A stretch of DNA of 64,000 bases from Cinnamomum chago. Taxonomy: Eukaryota > Streptophyta > Magnoliopsida > Laurales > Lauraceae. The stretch is taken from NCBI GenBank assembly GCA_038049695.1, contig CP142452.1, forward strand, positions 70,623,501 through 70,687,500, written 5' to 3'. The position numbers and the translations under genes were made by a program. This document shows, piece after piece, positions 43,831-57,649 of this stretch. The notes beneath the pieces are model-generated. The model was given only the letters and a program-made list of their open reading frames with translations. It did not search any database and had not been told where the DNA came from. Position 1 is the stretch's first letter. Every line of letters starts with the position of its first letter.

Positions 43831-44658
43831 CAATTTACAAAAATTATTTTTTCAAGATCTTTTTGCCAGCGTCTTTTCTAGCCGGGAATAAATTTTTTTA
43901 AAATAAATATTTATTTATTTATTTGATTTTTAAATTTCTTTTTCTGTTTGTCACATGAATAAATTAAAATTTCTAATTCCATTATCCAAGACCACATCTA
44001 TTACACACCCTACATCCATTTCCATTCCAAAATCATCTAAAAATGAAGCAAGAAAATTCATTTCACTTCATATTAATATTCAAACATCCTTGCAACATTG
44101 AAAACACTTTACCAATACCATTACAAAATTAAAACAAATGCTAACATTCTACTCTGTACCAACATTCAAATGCCAATGAAAATTTAAATATTCATATATA
44201 ATAATTTCATTGTTGCACCATTCCAACACCTGCACCATTGTTTTAAAAAACTTCATGCATCTCATTTTAACATATATCAATCTGTTACTCTTCATACTTG
44301 GCCTTCATGTTGGCTACATCCTAGCTGCATGGACTCTTTCAACAAAATTTGTTTTTCAATTTTCATTCAATCTGCATAAAAAAAAGAAGCAAGATTAACA
44401 TATGATTAAGAATGTCATATACACAACTTTTAGTGAAACTATAGAATAAAGCATGACTCTTCAAGTATTAAAGTTCCATGCGTCCTTAAATAGGTATGAA
44501 AAGAGCTAACAAAATACAAAGGCAACCACTCTATAAGATGACATGTTTTTTGCAATTAACTATTCAAGCGATTCCAAATGGATGGATAAGGCCTAGATGA
44601 TAATGATTATGAGATAATTGCATCATACTTTTTAGTTATTGAAAGGAAGAACACTGAC

Positions 44659-45507
44659 CTGTGAAACATTTGTCACCAGCCTCATGAGCATATAAACAAG
44701 AGCAACTTGATAATACAAAGTCTTTTTAAACCAATGGGTCCAAGAAATCCTTTGGCGGCATTTATGCTCACTCTGTTGCTGCAATCTACATTATGGCAAA
44801 TCGATATAGAATGAAACATAACTTGAATTCTTTAATCAAGCAGCATGGTCACAAGATCAGTTACAAGTGAACAGAATAATTATCTCAAGCTTCAGATGGA
44901 CAGAAATAAAGCAACTTAAAAAGACACATTAAGAATCCCTACCATACCTTGGCTCTTTGAATCCAGCAAGAAATATGACCACAAAGCAGCACCCAAGAAA
45001 AATTGACAAACATGCTATCCACAAATACTGTTTAATGTAGATGAATGAGAGAGTAAAATATAGATGTTAATGTCATACCTGAAAATTTATTCTATTGACA
45101 AATAAAGAAACACCTTTAACTGAACATACCTGATTTTCAATATCGGAAGGTGTTCTTGCACTAAATATATTGAACACAGCTAAGGCAATAGCATATAAGC
45201 TGAGATTGGCCACCTTCAGTAACCATTAGATTAAATAAATAAATAAATAAAATAGAAAAAAAAAAGCACAAGAAGCGCAAGAAGGCCAGCAGAAGTACAC
45301 TAATACCATAACATTTGCATGTTTATGAAAGACATACCTTGGAGTCAATCCAATCTCTGTCAAGAATAATAACAGATAAGTAAACCAACAAGCAGATGTG
45401 ACGTCATTGAGCATGTGGCCCACACCATAGTAAAATACAAAACTCCTTTGGAGGGGCTTAGCACATGGCTTATTAGCTGATAATTCATCTTCCATGTCAA
45501 CAATCAT
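44659..45507 (-). pseudogene. Captured MFSD12-like transporter fragment, second-unit copy
   Basis: Copy of 4615-5463, with the same four exon blocks, the same missing exon and no visible change in the coding blocks. Exon 1 begins at the ATG ending at 45507 and contains GVGHMLNDVTSACWFTY. Confidence 0.8.
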
Positions 45508-46295
45508 AGAGAATATGTTCTAAAAGTAGAAAACAGAAGATGGGAGTCCGGGTTGCCTACAATGATCTGGCACTCATCAGTCAGAGAGAAAGCAAGAAAA
45601 TTATGAGCTAGAACATTGGAGAAAAATATCTCGAGCCAAATGGATGGAAAATATTAGATTAAAGAAATATAGTAGAGTTCAATATAAGTGGTTTTGAGAG
45701 TAGGGAAAATGTGTTGGTCAAAATTCAAAATGTCTTAGCACCATAGTGTGGTACATTTCAGTATCTAAGAACAATTGTAGCGTAGTAATGTGGGTTTGAC
45801 TTAGATGTGGCAAATCTGCAATAGATGAAGCCCCTTAGTTAGCATCATCACAAAAGTATCAGCTATTCCAAACATGGGAACAAGAGATAAAACATTTCAA
45901 TAGAGGGAACAAATAACTCATTTCATTCCAACCATTCCTATGGAAGGAATATACAGAATCAATTACCTTTGGATCTAGTGTTTTGGTTCCTCCATGCTGT
46001 GAACTAGAAGTTAGACCCCTTCTGGTTTACTTGGCACTGGGAACATTAGAGAAAACCATCACCTTTGCTATCTCCATCCAACTATCTAACAGTATACATG
46101 CTCAAAATCATTGACATTAGAAAAAGGGGAAATGGTTTCTGAATATTAGTTATTGGTGTGTGAAATAGTCATGGCTAGAGATCATGGACTCATTTCAAGA
46201 GAATCATGAGAAGCAAACAAGTTAAAAAGAATAAATGTACAAGAGAAGAAAATACCATGGTAACACCATTAGTTTCTTTTTACCATTCCTACTAC

Positions 46296-46710
46296 CTTGG
46301 CATCTCTCCCAGGTTGAGGCACTGTTGCAGGATCATTTTTAGGATGGGCTAATTCCATGGATATCTCTGATGGTCTCTTACTTGTAGAAACAAAATCAAT
46401 AGTTTCCTGCCAATAAAAGCACAGTTTTAGAGCCATCCCATCTACCTACTATTTGAAATAGCCACCAATAAAAAAAAAAAGCCACCTTCCATCATCTTCT
46501 TCCAAGTCCATACCTTCTTAGATGGCTCCAAGTGAAACTCTTCATTTTCCTCTTCTTCTTCTCCTAACTGCCATAGCTTTGTAGATGGCTCCACTTGCAT
46601 AGGTTGAGAAGGGAAAATATTCAAAGTGGGTCTGATTCCTCCTGAACTTTCTGCATACAAGAAGTACTTGGCATTAGTTAAATCTCCTAAAAAGGGTGCA
46701 ACTGAAACAT
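46296..46710 (-). pseudogene. Captured unrecognised two-exon fragment, second-unit copy
   Basis: Copy of 6252-6666 with the same splice borders and open frame. Confidence 0.6.
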
Positions 46711-48886
46711 CTGAAAAAGAAACATGAGAAATAAACAGACACATGAAGAGGAAAAAGCAGGCTATTATTCCACATACATAATCATGACAGAATAACCCGA
46801 ACTGGACACAACTGAAACAAAGAGTTCATGAATGTGTGGATACTCAAGTTCATGAACCACTGTTACCTCTATCGAAGGTAACAGTTCTCATTTTAGTTCA
46901 CAAAATCAGCTCTGTCGTGTACTTCTCAGTTTCCTTCTGTTCTTATCTTAAATATCACACATTTTAGTTCAGTTCAAGAACAGTTCTCATTAAATTCTTC
47001 TACTAAAGTATACAGTCACAAAATCAACTGAAGGACACTAAAAAGACTCAATTTTGCATGACATCCATACCTAGTAGCTAAGATTCAAAATCAAAATTTA
47101 ATAGCTAAGATTCTAGGATTTACTCTATCCGCTCCCATACCTAAGCTTCATGAAAAATCAGATGTGTAAAAAAAAGTCTCATTAGAAAGGAAACTTCCAA
47201 CTGTGTACAAGCTGTTCAAAAATGGTGCCTTTGAATTTTACTTTATTTAATTTTTAAATAGTAACTTCTCATTCATTTAAGCTTTACAGCACAAAAGGAC
47301 TACAGTGAAAAGCTAAATGCCCAAAACCACAAAATGAAGGATTGAACAGGATCACTGAAGACAAAATAACCAACAGCCTACTAAAGAAGACAGAAGCTCA
47401 ACACTTCGCCAAACTACTCAGCAAAAAACCACTAAGCACGCAACACTGCACTACCAAAACACCAGACTTAACTGCCCAAAGAGAAAGCACCCCAAAGCAA
47501 AACACTACGCCGCACTGCAAGACAGCAAAAGAAAGCAAGAAGACACGAACTGATTCTACACTCTGCACTTTGCAAAGCATCCACACCTCATGGGCTAAGG
47601 AGAACAGAGCCGGACTCATCTTTACTACAGAGTAAAGATGAAGAACAAGAAATGTACAGCTCTGTTTTTTTTTTTTTTTTATAATGTTGCTCTTCTGATT
47701 TTTTTTTTTTTGTTTTAACTAACCCAGCCCCATCGGTGACCCATTCCCATAGCAACCCATCCCTGTAGAAACCTTGCTCCATCCCACTCCCCAACAATCG
47801 ACATCCCCGCCCCAAACCCAGCAGAGAGAACAAAAAAAAAAGATTAGGAAAGTAGTAGAAGAAGAAGAGACAGAGCAGGGCCTTAAAATTTAAACCATTA
47901 ACCATGCCATTGTTTAAAAGAATGTTTTTTGCTACTTTGTAGTGGACCCTATAATCCCTTGTGGAAGGGTGGTCGATTAACATATAAAAAGATAGGAAAA
48001 AAATATTCCAACTTCCATTTTTCAGCTTGAGAGGACTCAACTCATGCATTCGCCCCCCTATAGAACCCCAACCGACCTTGGGCCAAAAAGAGATTCAATC
48101 TCAAGTGCAAATGCAAAAAGGAACTTGAGTACAAGACCTGCCGATTGAGCAACGAAAAGCTTGATTGCAAGATCCACCACCCATTGGGCAGGGATTGTGA
48201 TCCAACAACATTGAGTGGAAGGGCTGGCAGTCTACAGATATAATTTTTTTTCTTCATTTTTTTTAAAGATAAGAATTTCTCTAAAAGAATAACAAGCCAT
48301 CCCGGTCTAAAATCCACAAATAGAATGGATCAACAAAACCCAACAACATAACCGCTGTGTGAATGCCAAGAAATTGCATGAACCATAAACAAAAAGAGAG
48401 CATAAAAAATGAGAAAGAAATTAAAAGAAAGTGCCAAGGAACCAAGAACACCCACATAAATGGAAAAACCAAAAAATCATTTTCTTATCATAGCAGTCAC
48501 ACAACAGCACAATGGTTTCCATTTTTTGATATGAAATCATTTTTCACAAATCTCACAGAATGCAAATTTGAACCCCCAAAAGGTAGATTATCATTCTCTT
48601 AATATAAAGTAATATGTAAGTAAAACCATCCAAACATCCTTAATTTCTCTTCTTCTTTTTTTAATATAAAGTACATTTCTATAAAAAAAATTATGTGGCC
48701 AAATGCAGCCCACATGCTATTTTCACACACACTAGAAAAATGATACCCGTAACTTGCTAGATCTTCATGGTCAGGTTTAAATTGTCCACAAAAAGGAGAC
48801 TAACGTGCACATTCTCATTATGGATAGATGTTCAAGATCATAAAAATGAAAGTGGAGAAACTTCAAAGATTAGTTAAATTGGAAAC

Positions 48887-49041
48887 CTGTAGTCATGCAT
48901 TTTCTTTGGTCGCCTGAAACACCTCTGACCATATCACTGCCAACTAAGGTCTCAGCACAAACATCAAGGCCAAGCACCCTCAAGATGTAATCTATTGCAA
49001 GGCTTTGCTTTTTTCCTTGTACTGATGAAGCCTGTGCAGGG
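48887..49041 (-). pseudogene. Captured PDR-type ABCG exon, second-unit copy
   Basis: Copy of 8843-8997, including the altered signature GVSGDQRKC. Confidence 0.85.
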
Positions 49042-52000
49042 AAATTCTGTAGGTTAGAAAAGTAAAGTAAATTCTGTAGTTTTTTTTTTTTGGATCTACA
49101 TAGAAAGAAAAGTAATTCCCCTCCTAACTAACTTTCACAAAAGCAAGACAAAACTTTGCTCCAGTTAAGGGTGGAGAAAACTCCCTTCTCTCTACTAAAA
49201 TTAAAATTCTCATTAATAAAAACTAACATCTAACTACTTAAATCATTTTCATTTCTTTATAAAATGTTTTTAAAATGGTTTCTCCAACATAGTTTTCTCT
49301 GTTCAAATCCAAAAACAATGGAGAATCACTACTCCTAAAAAAAAATGTGGTTCTCCACAAGGGATTCTCAACTCCTAATGGGGGATTCTCCACTTGTCCT
49401 TTCTCTAAATCCAAAAGCACCCTTTAAGAATTACAAATAAACATCACAAATAATTCAGCAGTTTCTCTCCAACAAAAAGATTCCAACTACATACAATAAA
49501 ACTAAGCTGCAGTTTCTCTCCAATAAGCATTCATCTCTTATGCATCATCAATTGAACAAGATATTTAACAGGCTCTCATCAAGCAAAGGAATATTAACAC
49601 CAGTTGTCATCATAATAAAATTAGAAACAGTGACAGAAGCAGCCATTATCTTATTACCACTAAGGAGTGTTCCAGATTTCTCTTTTCTGACATATGTTAA
49701 TGTCTCACTTGATTGGCCAACACCATGGTTTCTATGTACATGTACCATGGAAATCCATCTGGTTGGCCTAACTGCAATATATAACAAAATATAACCAAAA
49801 GTGAGATTATGAAAGACCATCACATTCATGTAGTAACAGAGAAATACAAGAGACCAAAGATACCCACCTGAGAATTAATCCAGAACAGGAGAAGGATTAA
49901 AAAAAATCACACGTGTTAAAAAATTAAAAAAAAATAATGGACTTGACAGAAAGACAGCATTGATCACCAATAGCACGATAGATGCATTTTTGACAATCCA
50001 TCATATGTTTATTTCAATAATTAGAGAAACATTCTCCTCTAGATTTTTCATTTATACTAATATAATAAGCCTTGAATATACTACTTGATGGCAGTGATAG
50101 TTGGACATGTCTGCAAGAATATAAATTGAACCAATAATTTTAGGATTGAAGTGACTCTGGATAAATTACAAATTCTGGGGTGCTCAGACATACAGGATTG
50201 TTTCTCTATAAGAAACATATCCACTAGGACCACTACCTTATGCTGCTGGGTGTTTCCACTCTCCAGCTACCAGAAAGCCAAGCTGAGCAGCCAAAAGCTT
50301 CACTTTTCTCAAGCTCGATCGGTTCATCCTCAAATTTTGAAGCACAAGCTTGGCTTGGACTCAAACTCAAACTCATTTCAAGCTTCAAAACTTGAGCTCA
50401 ATTTTACCCCAGCAACATTCAATTGAGCTTGGCTCAAATAAGGCACAGACTGAGCTCAGATTAGCTTAAACAGAGCTCATTTTAAAACTTAAGTGCCTTA
50501 TTTGAGAATCAAATTTAGCTCAAAGTTGAGTAGGAACATTTAAATGAATATTGCTGACACCTTGATACATGTATTTGATACAATCAATATGGGTTGATAC
50601 AGGTAGGTAACTGTTGGAGCATACCAGAACAGGTAGGTGTTTTTATGGGTAAAAATTCTTACCTACTTTAAAAAAGAAAGGAAGTGTGGTGTGTCATTCA
50701 TTAAAAGAGAGGGACACCTCCAAAAGCGCATCAGTTTTCCCCAAATCACACCAAAAGGTCATCCAAACGCATTAATGCTGATTTATGCACAAACCAGGTT
50801 AGCTTCACTTGCTTTATGAAGATCCAAATGGACCCCAACTATTGAGATGCTGATTCTACCCAAAAGAATAAAAATAAATAAAGTTTCATTTTCAAAACAA
50901 CAACAAAAAAAATACACTATTGAGATGCAGAGGTGTTTGTTTTCCTTTGATTCATGAAACAGAATAGAAGCACAAATATAAACCTGACCAAAGGTTTCTC
51001 TGAGATTATTGTGCATTGGACCATTGTCCAATCCCCAAAGCCTCTCATATTACTATTCTATTTCCTATGAATATATTAAAGCTGCCATCCTTGCAAGTTG
51101 CTAGTGCGAGAAAGAACAACCATCTACAGATAGTTCATCAGCCAAGTGCAGAAAATGGTTTCCATGGCCAGGGCTTTAGACACAACCAGGATCTGAGATG
51201 CGCAATAGATCAGGTCAGGCTCGTTCACACCCGACCCATTTATTAATCGGATTGGAAATACATAGCTGATCCCTGAAAATTTTGGATCTAGTTCAAGTTG
51301 GTTGGCTGGTCAAAGCATAAAGGACTGAGTACTGGGCTGCTATAGATGAGACTGGAAACAAGAGCACCCCAGGCAGAGCACGACACTTCTGATCTCTGCT
51401 AAACAAAAGAGCTCAGCAGCTGGACAACAGAGATGACCGCATGGCCCCAGCACTCCACAGCAACAACAACAAAATAAACTTCAAAAAACAAAGCACATCC
51501 CATCAAATAATTGCACAAACAAAAAGGATAGAACTGATACACTCCAAAGCACAACACCACACCACCCACCCTTCCAGAAAATCTAGTTCTGGCGAAGTTG
51601 GTTGTTGTGAGTACAGTCATCATCGTGAAAAAAAAGGAGGGAAACACAATTTTGGATTTACTTTTGAGTTTAATTGGCTATGAGGATAGATGTTCATTGA
51701 CTACCTTATATAGAAATGCACCATTATTGCCAGTCGGCTATGCCACAAAACTTTCCATCACATTTTATATCAGTTCTTAAATGTTGAATAGAATAGAATA
51801 GTAAAATTGGTATTTAGGAGTCTGAAATCTGAATCATCTCCATTCTCCATCTGTTAGAGAGTCCCCACTTCCCTCTGCCTTTATAAATGCAGTATTCATG
51901 GCATATTTGTGGGGTCCAATGTCCCCACCATATACATATAACTAAAGTTCATTGATTAGTTATGTCTACCAAAATTCAGATCTAATAGATGTATATAAAC

Positions 52001-52273
52001 AAATTCAGTCCTTTAACCTGATCAAAGCCTCATATGGATCAAGTATTTCATTCCCAAACCCCAAGCATATTTAAAAATATGAACTGAATTAAATTCCATG
52101 TACCCTTTTTCCTAATTCATGGTTGCTATGTCATCACTTCCGATTACAACATTTCCCCTTAGGATGTCCGACCGATGGTCTGCACCAGTTCTGTAATCAG
52201 CTGGTAAGAAATTATCTCCATTAATCTATTGGAACTTTGAAAGAAACATGTCAGTAACATTTTCAAGAAGAAG

Positions 52274-52524
52274 AGGAAATGTAGTGTAGCTCCACAGATG
52301 TAGCTCACAGGTTCGGGTTGCGGATCCATGGACTGATAAAAGGAAACAAATATATCAATCATTAACAGAAATCAAGATCTGTGCCCTGCAGAAAAAGGGA
52401 ATCAGAAGACGAAATTAGGGTTTTGGGTTGATGTATAGCATCAGAAATTGAAAAAGGGGTTTTGGGTTTCGATTCCTTCGCTCATCACTGCCACCATTCA
52501 AGAGAGAAGAAGAAGCAGCATACC
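52274..52524 (-). pseudogene. Captured RPABC4-like 5' end, second-unit copy
   Basis: Copy of 12230-12480, with MDPQPEPVSYICG and the upstream telo-box unchanged. A G-to-A change lies just outside, near 52575. Confidence 0.6.
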
Positions 52525-52881
52525 TGCCTGGTCGCTAGTAGGGTTTGGAGCGTTGGAAATCAAATGCACCAGAACAAGATGATGGAAATCAAACGCGTCG
52601 ACGCTGGTGGAAGAAATCAAACCCCAAACACTAATGCAAAAAAGAACGAGGGTTGTAAGAAGGCAATGCAGTTGAGTTGATGATGAAGAAAGAGAGAGAT
52701 GCACGAGATGCACGATTTAGAGAAAGAGGCAGGGACGCTGGAAATGGAAAGGGGGCAGCTTCAAACATGAACACGATTTAGAGCAGGGATGCAGGAAATG
52801 GATATGGGGTCAGAGGAGGTGCGCGGGCGGGAAATAGAAAAAAAGATTTTTGGGGCTCCACTTATTTGTTATTTTGGGACT

Positions 52882-53168
52882 TTCCCGGCGAAATTTCTGC
52901 GCCAGCAAAAGTTAAATTACCAAATGCCTCAAGGGGAGCGAACTTTGCCGGCGATCCAGGTAGGTCGCCGGCAAAAATATAACATTTGCCGGCGATAAAA
53001 AAATTTCGCCGGTAAAGTACTAACCATTGCCGGCGAAACTATGTCGCCGGAAAAACTCTACCTTTTACCGGCGAAATAAGATTTTTCGCCGGTAAAAGTT
53101 ATACTTTTCCCGGCGTTTAATGATTGCGCCGGGAAAAAACGCCGGTAAAAGTGTAAATTCTTGTAGTG
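52882..53168 (-). repeat. CACTA 3' subterminal repeats, second-unit copy
   Basis: Copy of 12838-13124. Confidence 0.9.
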
Positions 53169-53392
53169 TATTTGTCTGCACTCTCTCTTCAACTCAGACG
53201 GGTGGAAGAAGTCTCCTTTCTTTTGCTTTGACATGCAGACAAAGAGAGTACAAAACCATCACTTTCTATTTATTTCCTTTTTAAATTAAAGTGAGTAGAT
53301 GTCTCCTTCATTTTACTTTGACATGCAGATAGAGATGTCACACGGGCCGTGCCGGCCCCAGCTCCGGCCCACCCGTGCCACGGGCCGGGCTT

Positions 53393-53542
53393 CTTTCTTT
53401 CTTTCTTTGTTTTTTTTCTTTCTTTCTTTCATTCTTTCATTCTTTCTTTCTTTTTTTCTTTCTTTCATTCTTTCTTTCTTTGTTTTTTTTTCTTTCTTTC
53501 TTTATTTTTTCTTTCTTTCTTTGTTTTCTTTCTTTTTTTGTT

Positions 53543-53598
<56 letters not shown>

Positions 53599-53602
53599 TT
53601 AA
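53393..53602 (+). repeat. CTTT microsatellite, second-unit copy
   Basis: One base longer than at 13349-13557, which restores a perfect CTTT run at the right end. Confidence 0.95.
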
Positions 53603-53842
53603 GTATTAAAAAAAATAGAGCACGAATACACAATTATAGAGAATGACAAAGATATTTAAGTGGTTCAGTCAAACTCGACCTACTCCACTGAGAAGAGAAA
53701 ACCATTTGGATATTAACTTCTTGAAGGTTTCTAAATAGGATTACCTTCAAAACCTTACAATCTTTTTAGAAAATAAAAAATAAAAAATAAAGAATGTAAA
53801 ACTTATAAATTTAAAAATTACAATGAAGGAAAAAGAAAAAAA

Positions 53843-55897
53843 TCAAACGTGTAGTCCACTGAAGTATTCTACTGGATCATAATCTTCCATTGATGTCAAC
53901 TGTTGCTTCCTCTTATCTGCCAAATACCAGTCTCGTAGGCAAACACAACACTCCACCGTTTCTTCAGTCAGATTGGTTCTTTTGTCATCCACCACACGTC
54001 CACCTGCACTAAAAGCATGTTCTGATGCTATAGAAGACATTGGAATAGTCAATAGATCACGAGCCATGGCGGCTAACACCGGATAAACGCTTTCCTGTTG
54101 CTTCCACCAAGCTAAAAGGTCAAAACAAGATGCATCCTGCATCCGTATTACACCGACATCAAGATATGATGTTAACTCCGTCACAGTGTTACTTGAACTT
54201 GAGCCGGATGCCATGCCCGTAGACAAGGAAGAATACCACACATCCCACTCACCAACACCTGTTTGCTGGACTTCTGAATTGCCCATACTAAGCCCATCTG
54301 TACCCAGTTGCTCACAGTAAAATTGAAAAAGTGCTTGTAAATTTGTCTTAATAATTGATAAAGTATTTAAATTTATATAATTCATATTTTTATTTATTTC
54401 ATCAATAAAAAATTGTACACCACTTAATTTTAACCTAGGATCAAATACGGCAGCTAAAGAAAATGTCATTGGAGCCTCTTTCCAATATTTATTAAATTTT
54501 TCTTCCATGTTTTTAACAGGGGTACGCAGTAAATCATGATTTCTAAATCTACAGAATTGTACAGTAATTTTAAAAAGCTTCATTAGATGTGGGATAATAT
54601 ATCTCGGAAAAAAAATATTGTTGAAGTATAAAAAGCTTCTAATAAATCCCTTATATGTGCACATAACTCCCAATGTTCATCACTAATAATCAAATGTTGT
54701 GCATGAAAAGCACAAAATTCATTTAAAACAATTCTCCGGTCAAGTGCCTTGTTTAACAAATCATACATAGAATTCCATCTATGTTCTACCTCCTTGGGTA
54801 TTTTAATAGGTGATACTGCCTTGCCTCGCACATATTTGGGCATACAATTGTCTTTTTTGTGCGGATGTGAAAATAAATCTAGCTATGTCTTTAATAGAAT
54901 CTGTGTAAGTTACAATATGCTTTAAACCAACCTTTGCAATGAGATTTAAGATGTGACATACACATCTATTTTGAAAGATAGAGCTATCTATCAAAGTTGC
55001 AAGTGGCATCTGCATTCTCATTAATTCAATAGCCACTGTATTATTACTGGCATTATCTAAAGTTACAGATAAAACTTTTTCTTTAATATTATATTCATCT
55101 AGTTTTTCCAAAATAAATGTACTAATTCTAGTGCCACTGTGTGGCCATTCAAGAGTGCTAAAACTAATTATACGTTTATTAATAATCCATTTTGAATCTA
55201 TGTTATGTGCAGTAATACAAAGATAACTGTCACCCCCTTGAGATGTCCACATATCTGTGGTTATGGCTATTCTGCCAGGAATTTCTGCAAGGTAATTTTT
55301 TATATTTATTTTCTCTTCCTGCTAGAGTCTAATAGCATCATTTCCGGCTGTATTTCTTGAAATACTGTGAAATTGTGGTTGACAGTATTCCTGGACCCAT
55401 TTTTCAAAAAACTCATTTTCAACAAAACAAAATGGTAATTCAGATAACACAATCATTTTAACAAGATTTTGTCTACAACTTTGTGCATTAAAAGAAAAAA
55501 GACCTAAACTGCTGCTACTACTACCACCACCCCCACCAGTACTAGAAATTTGGGTCTGTGATCCAGGCCTCCCTGTTCCTGCATCAGCCGGCTTATGTAA
55601 GGCAAGACATTTTTGCATATGTCTTGTCAAATGGCCGGTACCCATTTTTGACGTGGCACCATAAATCTTACTACAAAATTTGCATTTTGCCTTTTCAACT
55701 GTTTTTCCATTTTCAATAATATCAAACCTTGTAAATATTTCCCAAACTAGTGAAGTTCTATTTCTCTTGGTTGATTTACGGGAACTCTGAGGAGGAAGTG
55801 GTGGTAAATCACCAACTTCATCTTGTAATTTAATAAAATTTTCATGTCCCCCCCCTAAATTAACAGAAGAAGATTCTGTGGGAAGTCTTCTTGCCAT
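53843..55897 (-). pseudogene. hAT transposase pseudogene, second-unit copy
   Basis: Copy of 13798-15852. The TAG at 55322-55324 and both frameshifts (near 54835 and 54625) are the same, so the gene was already dead before the 40-kb duplication. Confidence 0.92.
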
Positions 55898-57314
55898 ATT
55901 TCAAAATTTTTTTTTTTATAAATAATAACAGTAATAGGCTCTAATTATATAAACTTATATATATGGAATCTCAAATTTAAATAATATAAATACCTCTAAA
56001 TCTTTGAAGGCCCCCTTATCTTGTCTCTTGATGACTTGATCTTTGGCCCTCCAAAAACTTCTTAGAGAGAGTGAAAGAGTTGAATGCTTTGAGATTGAAG
56101 TAGAGAATGTATAAAGAGAATGAAAGAGTTGTGTAAATTGGTGAGGAATGGGAATGAGAGGGTTAAGGTATTTATAGACTTTGTAAAATGACAAATGACA
56201 CAAAATACCCCTTATATGACCATTTTATGGCTGTTGGGGGGGGGGTAAAAGTGACTTTTTTTTAAAAAAAAGTGGTTTGGAACGTTGGGCGGGCCGGGCT
56301 GGCGGGCCTGCCGTTGGGTGGGCTGCGCGCCTGGCGTGCCCAGCGGGCTGGAGCTTCCAGCCCACGGGCCTGGCGGGCCAACGGGCCCAGCCACCTTGGC
56401 CCAGCATGGCCCGTGTCTCGGGCCGTGCCTTGTGGGCCGTGCCGGGCCACGGCCCGTTGACTGCCGGGCCAGGCCGGGCCGACCCATTTGACATCTCTAC
56501 ATGCAGACAAAGAGGGTAGAAAACCATCGCTTTCTATTTATTTCCTTCTTAAAGAGAGTAGAAATCCATAGCTTTCCTCTTTAATTCTTTGAGGGGACTA
56601 CCTCGGCAATCGTGCCTAGTGAAAACGGGAAATTTCCAGTGCAGTGCAGATTGGGTCAGGCGGGCCCACCCTGACCTATAGGCAACCTAGATTTGGTACA
56701 AGGTGATGCAACAAGTACTGACGTAGGCGTCCGTGCAGTAACGACGTCGGTGATGACACAGTGACGGTACGGCCAAGGTCGGTATGCAATATCTCAGTGA
56801 TCCCGAGTGCTTACGGATTTTTTTGCAAGCATATCTACACAAGTAACAGCAAGATGGAGACAATCCAATAGTTCAGAAACAGGGTGTTATTTGCCTTTAA
56901 AGGTCAATGCTGTCTATCTGAATATCTTTTTCATTAAAGGTAATAATCTTGTCTTTCAAATTAGCGCAGCATGATGTTGTGAAGGCTGTTAAAAATAAGA
57001 ATTTGGCCGTATAAACGTGTCGGAAGGACATTTTGATGGACTGATATATGTGATTGAATTCGATCAAATTTCTAAACCCGCTGATGATGCCCTTGAGGAA
57101 GACCATGAATTATATGAACAATGAGTATTTGATAACAAAGCAGTGAGATAACTACCTATTGAATTCATATAGAGTGATTTGGTAAAGCAGTTTGAGCACT
57201 TCACCAAGGCGATGGACAAATATGATGAGACCTTCAAATCTTATCTGATGGAGGTGCTTAGCACATATCTTAACGATAAGATGCCAGAGGGGTGGGGGGT
57301 GCTCATTTTTAAGG

Positions 57315-57434
57315 GATCATATTGATAAGATGACGGTCCGATATAGTAATCTCATAGACTTAGGAAAGGAGATGGATGAGGATTTTCACATTCTGTACTT
57401 GTTCATGAGTCTCCCACCTTCATGTGGGAATGTA
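57315..57434 (+). pseudogene. Copia-type gag fragment, second-unit copy
   Basis: Copy of 17270-17389. Confidence 0.45.
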
Positions 57435-57649
57435 TCTCCGACCCATAACCTCCAAAAGGGTGTAAAAGACAGGCTAGACAGGCTGCCCGTGGCATAACAC
57501 CTATAAATTCTGTTATAATTGCTAAAACTAAAAACAATAATGGCGTGCTAACTGTAAATGTGACAAATAAAAAAGAAATTATGATCCACGGAGCTTTCGA
57601 ATTGCCAGAATGCGCATAGATCTCCGACTGAGTGCCGGAATCTCCGCAT

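Larger units (their letters stand above)
43343..53168. mobile_element. Pack-CACTA element, second-unit copy
   Basis: Copy of 3299-13124 with the same TAT duplication (43340-43342 and 53169-53171). The total length is equal, but the subterminal minisatellite has a different unit composition (see 43590-43830). Confidence 0.95.
53330..56499 (-). mobile_element. hAT element, second-unit copy
   Basis: Copy of 13286-16454 with CATGCAGA on both sides (53322-53329 and 56500-56507). One base longer, because of the CTTT tract. Confidence 0.95.
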